Positions 58,404 to 64,000 of a stretch of 64,000 bases of DNA are shown one piece after another (within the stretch, counting starts at the first letter, position 1; every line of letters begins with the position of its first letter). A program made the position numbers and the translations under genes. Location: the NCBI GenBank assembly GCA_947165685.1, contig CAMVBK010000011.1, forward strand, positions 7,294 to 71,293, read 5' to 3'. Under the pieces are notes generated by a model that worked only from the letters and a program-made list of their open reading frames with translations, did no database searches and was not told the DNA's origin. Source of the stretch: F23-D06 sp947165685. Lineage in GTDB: Bacteria; Bacteroidota; Bacteroidia; Bacteroidales; WCHB1-69.

Positions 58404-58709
58404 CTAACTACTAACTACTAACTCCAGATAGAAGCTCACCGGCCGGAACCCGTCGTTGCAGCTGATCATGGCGGAGTGCGGGTTTTTCATCCAGCCGTCG
58501 TAGAAGTTGCCACGTCCAGCGGCCAGTTCCTGCACGAACCACCGCATCGACTCCCACGCGCTGTCGCACATTCCCTCGGGTTGCGCGCCATCGACTGAGA
58601 TCCATGTCTGCCCCTCCTGCACGTCGCACGCGTGCTCGATGGGGTTCTCGAACCGCGCCTGCAAATCGCGGTAGTCCGCCTTCCGTATGGCTGTGATCCT
58701 GATGTTCAT
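58404..58709 (-). CDS. TIGR04076-like protein
   Basis: A 101-residue protein matching the TIGR04076 pattern: a first strand NIRITAIRKADYRDL, CDVQEGQTWISVDG, GMCDSAWESMRWFV and ISCNDGFRPVSFYLEL with conserved cysteines. The family's function is unknown. The start at 58709 is chosen because the -7 box at 58737 lies downstream of the earlier in-frame ATG. Confidence 0.8.
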   Translation of the reverse strand: MNIRITAIRKADYRDLQARFENPIEHACDVQEGQTWISVDGAQPEGMCDSAWESMRWFVQELAAGRGNFYDGWMKNPHSAMISCNDGFRPVSFYLELVVSS

Positions 58710-58736
58710 AACATTATTTAATGTTGCAAAGATACA

Positions 58737-58744
58737 TTTTTTTC
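58737..58744 (-). promoter_or_regulatory. -7 box of the TIGR04076-like gene
   Basis: TATCTTTG on the minus strand, 28 bases before the start. Confidence 0.55.
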
Positions 58745-58823
58745 GCAAGTAGCGGTTTCCCCATGTTTCTGCCCTATGGCTTGCGCATCAACTCTTCCAA
58801 ATAAAAAGCTGATGCGTAATCCT

Positions 58824-58833
58824 CCCCCCCCCC
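58824..58833 (+). repeat. Poly-C tract of ten in the -33 region of the AAA/nuclease gene
   Basis: Ten consecutive C lie 22 bases upstream of the -7 box TATCTTTG (58856). They occupy the place of the -33 element, so slippage would change promoter geometry. Confidence 0.7.
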
Positions 58834-58855
58834 TTCGTTGCAACCGTAAAAAGAG

Positions 58856-58863
58856 TATCTTTG
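58856..58863 (+). promoter_or_regulatory. -7 box of the AAA/nuclease gene
   Basis: TATCTTTG followed by CC, 20 bases before the ATG; TTG occurs at 58838-58840, only 15 bases away. Confidence 0.5.
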
Positions 58864-58883
58864 CCGCGTTAAAATCCACCGCT

Positions 58884-60464
58884 ATGAACCTCGTACGCAG
58901 ATACCCCGTCGGAATCCAGACCTTTTCGGAAATCAGAAAGGGCAACTATCTCTATATTGACAAAACAGACTTGGTGTGGGAGATGACCCGCATGAAGTAT
59001 GTCTTCCTCAGCCGGCCGCGCCGGTTCGGCAAAAGCCTGCTGACCACCACTTTGTACTCCTACTTCAAAGGGCAGAAGGAGCTTTTCGAGGGACTCAAAA
59101 TCATGGAGTTGGAAACTGAATGGGAAGCGTATCCTGTCATTCACGTGGATTTGAGTGTAGCAAAAGTGGAGACAACGGTGGAAGGGCTTCGCAAAGTGCT
59201 GTTCAGACTGCTGAACCCTTACAAGAATGAATACGGCGAGGGGGCGTATGAAGACACCCCCGGCGGCTTGTTCAGTGGACTTATCCACCGGGCTTACGAA
59301 AAAACCGGCAAGCAGGTGGCGGTCATTATCGACGAGTACGACGCGCCACTGTTGGACAAACTGCACATTCCCGAGACGTTGGATGCCTTCCGCAATGTGA
59401 TGCAGGAATTCTATGTGCAGCTGAAGGCCAACGAGGCCTTTATCCGCTTCTGCTTCATCACCGGCATCACCAAATTCAGCCAGCTCAGCATCTTCTCCAC
59501 CATCAACAACCTCACCAACATCTCCATGGACGCCAAGTATGCGGCCATCTGCGGCATCACCGAAGAGGAGTTGGTTGCCCAAATGGCCCCGGACATGGCG
59601 ATGCTGGCCGAAGAGTACGAATGTGCTCCCGAGGAGATGCACGACAAACTGAAAAAACAGTACGACGGCTACCGATTCTCCGAAGTGTCGCCTAACATCT
59701 ACAACCCGTTCAGTCTCCTGAAGTGCTTCAACCAGCGGAAAATCGCCAACTACTGGTTCGAGAGCGCCACCCCGACGTTCCTCATCCGGCAGATGCAGCA
59801 TTATCGCACAGACATTACCGCGATGGAACACATTGAAGCCTCGGCTTCGGACTTCGACATGCCCACAGAAGCCATGACCGATGCGCTGCCGTTACTTTAC
59901 CAAAGTGGTTATCTCACCATTAAGGACTACGACCGCGATAGCGACTATTACACGCTCGCTATCCCAAACAATGAGGTGCGTGTCGGTCTCGTTTCGGGAC
60001 TGATTCCTGCTTACACCGGACTGGAACGCCGGGAGACCAACGGTTTTGCAGTGAAGTTCTGGCGAGCACTGAAGATTAACAACATCGACACCGCCATGCA
60101 GGAGATGAAGGCATTCCTCGCCAAGGTCCCCTACGTGGAGGGCTTCAAGGAAAAACTGAAGGAGGTGAAGAACTACGAGGGCTTCTACGAATACACCTTC
60201 TGGCTGATTTTCAACATGCTCAACGTGTATGCGCGGACACAAGTAAAGTGCGCGGGCGGCCGCATCGACTTCGTGGTGGAGATGCCCGATACCACGTGGG
60301 TCTTCGAGCTGAAGGTGAACGGCACGGCGCAGGAGGCCCTTAACCAGATCAACAGCAAGAACTACGCCCTGCCCTACGAAACCGAGGGCAACAAGGTGGT
60401 CAAGGTCGGGGTGCAGTTCGACCGGGAGACGATGACGGTGGGGAAATACCTCATTGCAGAGTGA
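58884..60464 (+). CDS. AAA-ATPase-like protein with C-terminal PD-(D/E)XK nuclease domain
   Basis: A 526-residue protein of the common Bacteroidota family combining an AAA-ATPase-like domain (FLSRPRRFGKSLL, P-loop residues 44-51; VAVIIDEYDAPLLDK as Walker B) with a C-terminal restriction-endonuclease-fold domain (GGRIDFVVEMPDTTWVFELK, then NSKNYALPYE). The D...ExK core (IDFVVE, FELK) appears intact. Roles are unknown; many paralogues occur per genome and mobile or defence functions have been suggested. The upstream poly-C tract hints at phase variation. Confidence 0.88.
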   Translation: MNLVRRYPVGIQTFSEIRKGNYLYIDKTDLVWEMTRMKYVFLSRPRRFGKSLLTTTLYSYFKGQKELFEGLKIMELETEWEAYPVIHVDLSVAKVETTVEGLRKVLFRLLNPYKNEYGEGAYEDTPGGLFSGLIHRAYEKTGKQVAVIIDEYDAPLLDKLHIPETLDAFRNVMQEFYVQLKANEAFIRFCFITGITKFSQLSIFSTINNLTNISMDAKYAAICGITEEELVAQMAPDMAMLAEEYECAPEEMHDKLKKQYDGYRFSEVSPNIYNPFSLLKCFNQRKIANYWFESATPTFLIRQMQHYRTDITAMEHIEASASDFDMPTEAMTDALPLLYQSGYLTIKDYDRDSDYYTLAIPNNEVRVGLVSGLIPAYTGLERRETNGFAVKFWRALKINNIDTAMQEMKAFLAKVPYVEGFKEKLKEVKNYEGFYEYTFWLIFNMLNVYARTQVKCAGGRIDFVVEMPDTTWVFELKVNGTAQEALNQINSKNYALPYETEGNKVVKVGVQFDRETMTVGKYLIAE

Positions 60465-60499
60465 AACGACGAATCTCGCCGCAGCATGTCCGCCCGCCC

Positions 60500-60534
60500 T
60501 TGGTAGAGACGCAAAATCTTGCGTCTTGACAACC
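60500..60534. repeat. Palindromic intergenic repeat in a 368-base gap
   Basis: Arms AGACGCAA (60507-60514) and TTGCGTCT (60519-60526) with four-base loop. It resembles a short palindrome dispersed in many Bacteroidota genomes (from memory). The rest of the gap 60465-60832 holds only the promoter at 60741-60770. Confidence 0.6.
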
Positions 60535-60740
60535 AACCGAATCCCTTTTATCTATTTGAAATTCATTCCGTTGTGATCCGATGTGAGCATTCCGATGTGC
60601 GAATCTCGGCGATTAAGGAAAGATCATGGCGAAGAGGCCACCATTCTCGGCGCGAAAGCCATGCGAAAAGCAGTCTCATGATTCTTGAATTGACCTTCAA
60701 CCAATTGATTTACAGCGAGAAAGATATTTTTCGTTTTCAC

Positions 60741-60770
60741 TTGGATTGTATAAGAATTTTTGTAATTTCG
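60741..60770 (+). promoter_or_regulatory. Promoter of the T9SS cargo gene
   Basis: TTG (60741-60743), 19 bases, TAATTTCG (60763-60770), one mismatch to the -7 consensus. Confidence 0.55.
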
Positions 60771-60832
60771 AACCGTCATTTTTTTCATCACCATATACGC
60801 AAAAGAAAAGTTTAACCAAAATAACTAACAAT

Positions 60833-62842
60833 ATGAAGAAGCAGATACCTATTTTCGTGGCCACCCTCGCCACCCTTTTCTCCTTCCTCACCGCTTCCGC
60901 CCAGGGCGAGTGGAAGTGGGCGCATTACTGGACAGGTGGAGATGGCACTCTTGGCTCATACTATAATGAAATTACCAACACCGCCTTCGATGAGGAAGGA
61001 AACATCTATGTATATGGCAGCATGGGCGGAAGTCCGCAGTTTGACGGGCTCACATTCCTTTTTGTAAATAATGGGACGGTACTGGACAGAAATGATCATT
61101 CCATTCTTTTGGCAAAGTTTGACACATTGGGCAATATGTTATGGTATAAGGTGGTGAAAAGCAGTTCGGAAACGGCCTTCCCTTTATGGATGGAAATCCG
61201 GAACAACAAAGTCTATATTTCAGGAAACTGCGGATTTTATGGCGACTATTCCGATGATTGGTTGTACTATTTGGACACCCTCGTTTACAAATACCAACTC
61301 AATACTATTCCTGAAGATCAACAAGAGCTGCCGTTTAAGGCATACCACAGATGGACTTTTTTTGCCCAATTTGATTTGGAAGGGAATCTGTTGGAAGACC
61401 ATTTTATAGAAGCATATTCAAGAGATTCGTTTTTTAATGGTGCAGACTCCATTAGAGCAAACGAGACTCTGTGTTTGCCGGATTACACGGCTCCTTTCCA
61501 CATAGGAAATGATGGAAGCATGTATGTGTTTACGAGAATCTTGTATAGAGGGAATGAAAACTCCCCATATTCCATTCTTATTGATGGAGATACGAACAAA
61601 TATTACGATTTATATTTTCCAGGAAGTGTGGGTGCATTAGGGAACATCAATAATGCTATCATGTACAAGTTTTCCTCAAATTGGGAATTGGATTTTTCCA
61701 AATTAATTGTCAGTCATACGGATGGAATAGCTTCGTTGTATCCGCTAATAAATGACAGTATCACTCGTTATTATTACGTGCGTTTCAGAGATATGTCATT
61801 CGATGAAAATGACAATATGTATTTGACAGGGAATGTACAAGTGGTTGACAGTGATCCTGCTGGCGAACAACACCAATACCCTATCCATATTTGGTGGGAT
61901 AGTCTACATTGCATAACAATACAGGATAAGACATCTCTTAGACAATGTTGTTTTGTTTTGAAATACGATAACCTCGGAGAATTTTGTTGGAGTAATCAAA
62001 TATACACAAAAGATAATTCTGGAATTGCAACGGCAAGTGCTGCCTGGAATGGATGTATAATATACAACAATTCACTATACATTGTTGGCACTGGATATTA
62101 TCAGGAAGGATCCTTAATTTATTTTGATTCAGAGGATAATTATCTTCAGAGGTTTCAACCTAATTCATCAGATATTAGTTTCTTTGTCAGATACGACAAA
62201 ATCACTGGACAGTATTTAAATCAAGGAATTATTCCCGCTGCTCAGGCTGTACATGGTCATCTTCCCGCCATCGTTAACAATCGTATCTTTTCGTTTTCAA
62301 ATGTTAATTTTAATTATAGAATAATATCCCAATGGCGAACAGATGGTGTTTATATCGGGGCTGACACATTATCATCGCCAATGCCACTCGCAGACGGTTC
62401 GTTGATTGCCAATGAAGGTGGCAACTTGTTGGTTAATTTCAGAGCAAACGCCCCTGTCTGTTTTGACAATAATGTATCCGTTAACTGTCCTTCTTCAAAA
62501 TCCAGTGCGGTGTTCGCCCTTTACTACAACCCCGAGTTCACCCAGCCCTTCGTCCCCGACGACTCCGTGGGCATCGACGAGTACTACCAGAACCGCGAGC
62601 GCGAGATCTACCTCTACCCCAACCCCACGGACGGGCATACCACCGTGTGCGGCTACATGTACGGCTACCGCAGCATCGAGCTGCTCGACCTCCAGGGCCG
62701 CAAACTGACCACCCTCCTGGATTCGCCCCACGGCACGTCCCTGCCCAAAATCGACCTCTCGCCCTATCCCTCCGGCACGTACCTCGTGAAGATCAACTTC
62801 GAGCGAGGGGTGAGCGTGGTGAGGAAAATAGTTAGGAGTTAG
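60833..62842 (+). CDS. Secreted beta-propeller-like protein with type A T9SS sorting tail
   Basis: A 669-residue protein with signal peptide KQIPIFVATLATLFSFLTASA. The body has SBBP-like strand repeats (TAFDEEGNIYVYGSMGGS, HSILLAKFDTLGNMLWYKV, DMSFDENDNMYLTGNV). The last 80 residues are a Por-secretion-type sorting domain (YPNPTDGHTTVCGYMYGYRS, DLQGRKL, YPSGTYLVKINF, VVRKIV). The tail-coding part (about 62500-62842) is much more GC-rich than the AT-rich middle, indicating a mosaic origin. Its stop overlaps the convergent unknown gene by 11 bases. Confidence 0.87.
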   Translation: MKKQIPIFVATLATLFSFLTASAQGEWKWAHYWTGGDGTLGSYYNEITNTAFDEEGNIYVYGSMGGSPQFDGLTFLFVNNGTVLDRNDHSILLAKFDTLGNMLWYKVVKSSSETAFPLWMEIRNNKVYISGNCGFYGDYSDDWLYYLDTLVYKYQLNTIPEDQQELPFKAYHRWTFFAQFDLEGNLLEDHFIEAYSRDSFFNGADSIRANETLCLPDYTAPFHIGNDGSMYVFTRILYRGNENSPYSILIDGDTNKYYDLYFPGSVGALGNINNAIMYKFSSNWELDFSKLIVSHTDGIASLYPLINDSITRYYYVRFRDMSFDENDNMYLTGNVQVVDSDPAGEQHQYPIHIWWDSLHCITIQDKTSLRQCCFVLKYDNLGEFCWSNQIYTKDNSGIATASAAWNGCIIYNNSLYIVGTGYYQEGSLIYFDSEDNYLQRFQPNSSDISFFVRYDKITGQYLNQGIIPAAQAVHGHLPAIVNNRIFSFSNVNFNYRIISQWRTDGVYIGADTLSSPMPLADGSLIANEGGNLLVNFRANAPVCFDNNVSVNCPSSKSSAVFALYYNPEFTQPFVPDDSVGIDEYYQNREREIYLYPNPTDGHTTVCGYMYGYRSIELLDLQGRKLTTLLDSPHGTSLPKIDLSPYPSGTYLVKINFERGVSVVRKIVRS

Positions 62843-63479
62843 CAGTTGGGTGTCGGCGGGACGGATATTCAGGCGAAAAGTTCACCTTCGCCACGCCGGT
62901 GGTGTCCACATATTCGCCCGTGTCAAGAAATTTCGCCAATGACAACGCTATCTGAGAGAACGGGCTCTCCACGGTCTCTAATTGGCGTCCCATATAGACA
63001 TATTCTTCCAATACCACGTCCGGATTAGCTTGAAAGGTGTTCTTACGATACCTCTTGGACACCATGATGCTTAGATTGAAATCGTTAGCATCGTGCTCCA
63101 AATATTTCCCGGCGTTTGCATGATGGTTGCTGACCCTTATGGAAACCTTCATCTGGCTTTCATCTATTTCAAAAACAGCATAACCACTGGCACTCTTCGG
63201 GTTCATGCCCAATGCTGTTTTCAAATCAAAAATAAACCCTTTCGGTTCTTTGACATGTTTATAACTTTCGGCAAGACTGTTTAATTTTTCTTTTGTAAGT
63301 TCTAATGTTTTTTGTATCTTTGCAGCGTCATTTTCCTGAGAAGCTCTAGTGACTAAAGGTCTGCTTATCAGTTCAGGAGAATGACTTTTTTGTTTCTTCA
63401 TATTTTGCGTTTTTAGTTTATCTGGCGGGTGTCCGTCTGCATGGATATTATCAACAAGTTCAGCCTCGTTCTTTTTCAT
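62832..63479 (-). CDS. Unknown protein sharing the PBECR-toxin promoter cassette
   Basis: A 215-residue protein: a polar N-terminus rich in Lys, a helix (AAKIQKTLELTKEKLNSLAE), then a beta-rich domain (SGYAVFEIDESQMKVSIRVS followed by NHHANAGKYL) and YVYMGRQLETVESPFSQIAL. The 'VSIRVSNHH' stretch recalls domains in phage or ICE polyvalent proteins, but I cannot name a family. The promoter and upstream 145 bases are homologous with those of the PBECR-like toxin at 7900. AT-rich and probably acquired. Confidence 0.7.
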   Translation of the reverse strand: MKKNEAELVDNIHADGHPPDKLKTQNMKKQKSHSPELISRPLVTRASQENDAAKIQKTLELTKEKLNSLAESYKHVKEPKGFIFDLKTALGMNPKSASGYAVFEIDESQMKVSIRVSNHHANAGKYLEHDANDFNLSIMVSKRYRKNTFQANPDVVLEEYVYMGRQLETVESPFSQIALSLAKFLDTGEYVDTTGVAKVNFSPEYPSRRHPTANS

Positions 63480-63504
63480 CTCTAAATTTTAAAGTTGTTG
63501 CCTG

Positions 63505-63535
63505 CAAAGTTACAAAATAAAAGCAAACAATTCAA
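63505..63535 (-). promoter_or_regulatory. Promoter of the cassette-linked unknown gene
   Basis: Minus strand: TTG (63535-63533), 20 bases, TAACTTTG (63512-63505). Aligned position by position with the toxin promoter at 7841-7871. Confidence 0.7.
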
Positions 63536-63542
63536 GAGCCAA

Positions 63543-63566
63543 TGATATTTAACTTGCTAAATATCA
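63543..63566. promoter_or_regulatory. Candidate operator: inverted repeat
   Basis: Perfect 9-base arms TGATATTTA and TAAATATCA with spacer ACTTGC, just upstream of the -33 element. It corresponds to the inverted repeat at 7817-7836 but with different sequence and a centre shifted by 5 bases. Confidence 0.6.
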
Positions 63567-63570
63567 AAAT

Positions 63571-63714
63571 AATAAAAGTGACATTTTACGATTGAAAAGT
63601 GGCTGTTCCCGGAAAGAAAATGGCAAATTGCAGAAAATGCACAAAACAACACCTAGCGATGCATCGGATTGATCGCCTGGAATTTTGGAAGATTTTGTTC
63701 GTGAGGGTGCAATT
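63571..63714 (+). repeat. Upstream arm of the duplicated promoter cassette, copy B
   Basis: Aligns with the minus strand of 7661-7805 with one single-base gap. It starts 36 bases upstream of the -33 element, the same distance as in copy A. Confidence 0.65.
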
Positions 63715-63881
63715 TCCGTTTTCACCCTAACCTCGCCCCCGGCACATACCTTGCGCGCGCGGAGATTTCATTTACGGCAAAACACCCGCCGGTTCCTGCA
63801 CACCCGATCGCCGAATCGGTTCGCCCACTTCTCGCAGTACAGCTCGTAGTACGACATCCCTTTCCTCTTCCTGAACCGTTC

Positions 63882-64000
63882 AAAACAGGTCAGGGCGGCC
63901 AAGTCGCCGACTACCGCAACGCCGACAGCTTCAACGTCAGCCGCCTGGCCAAGGCATCCTACATTGTCCGTGTCATCACCACCGACAGGCAGGTGCATTA
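63882..64000 (+). pseudogene. Truncated T9SS sorting-domain-like fragment at the window edge
   Basis: The plus frame reads KTGQGGQVADYRNADSFNVS, then RLAKASYIVRVITTDRQVH up to the last base. This is typical of the end of a type A sorting domain (LxxGxYIVRV...). Upstream the frame continues only as unlikely sequence without start, signal or NPT motif, so it looks like a decayed or frameshifted gene end. The rest lies outside the window. Confidence 0.4.

Noticed and set aside
63768..63998. Minus-strand 76-residue frame near the window end
   Set aside because: No family resemblance, no promoter; the plus strand of the same region carries a recognisable sorting-domain fragment.

Overview
The window comes from a Bacteroidales-type (Bacteroidota) chromosome. 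Four things support this: promoters of the TTG-N19/20-TAnnTTTG class with almost no Shine-Dalgarno sequences; type IX secretion cargo (two proteins ending in gliding-motility CHU_C domains and one with a type A sorting tail); a NagB/PIG-L fusion; and Bacteroidota-specific families resembling DUF4199, DUF5103, FISUMP and DUF58. Most of the sequence is GC-rich, with a few AT-rich patches (about 1.9-4.3 kb, 7.7-8.4 kb, 61-62.4 kb, 62.8-63.7 kb). No rRNA, tRNA, CRISPR array or complete insertion sequence was seen.

Layout. 0.1-7.5 kb: rplS, then two nearly identical copies of korB. The downstream copy is in an operon with korA; between the copies sits an AT-rich island on the opposite strand (a membrane protein and a DUF6169-like two-gene pair). 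7.5-9.6 kb: a composite repeat, an orphan PBECR-like endoribonuclease toxin, a candidate convergent small RNA, and an ATP-grasp-like gene. 9.7-24 kb: a large CHU_C protein, DPP-IV peptidase, SPFH plus Arc-like pair, patatin/beta-barrel protein, a shortened alanine-dehydrogenase-like gene with tsaE, a DUF3298 lipoprotein, two membrane proteins and a second CHU_C protein. 24-41 kb: NagB/PIG-L fusion, OmpR-type regulator, pyrF, rseP, nadA, a TonB-domain protein, the RelA/SpoT enzyme, a YtxH/holin-X/hypothetical trio, ligA, an ICMT-like methyltransferase, methylmalonyl-CoA epimerase, DUF4199 plus glycosyltransferase, and FISUMP. 42-52.9 kb: DUF5103, an ECF sigma factor, a secreted protein with a long leader, a propeller/thioredoxin-like protein, DUF58, radC, cysS, an agmatinase-like gene, an SDR, a YqiA-like hydrolase and an NqrC-like protein. 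53-64 kb: a TonB-domain cluster, a WG-repeat protein, a ParE-type toxin-antitoxin pair, a TIGR04076 protein, an AAA/PD-(D/E)XK protein with a poly-C tract upstream, a T9SS cargo gene, an unknown gene carrying the same promoter cassette as the PBECR toxin, and a truncated sorting-domain fragment at the edge.

How the parts fit. KorAB and methylmalonyl-CoA epimerase fit an anaerobe that uses reductive 2-oxoacid and propionate/succinate chemistry. DPP-IV and the sorting-tail proteins fit a peptide user with T9SS. The most unusual material is not classical coding sequence. A promoter/operator cassette of about 230 bp occurs twice, in opposite orientation, upstream of two unrelated foreign-looking genes. 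A family of multi-hairpin intergenic repeats forms the leaders of several housekeeping genes and in one place supplies the end of a reading frame. Different short tandem repeats mark many gene junctions.
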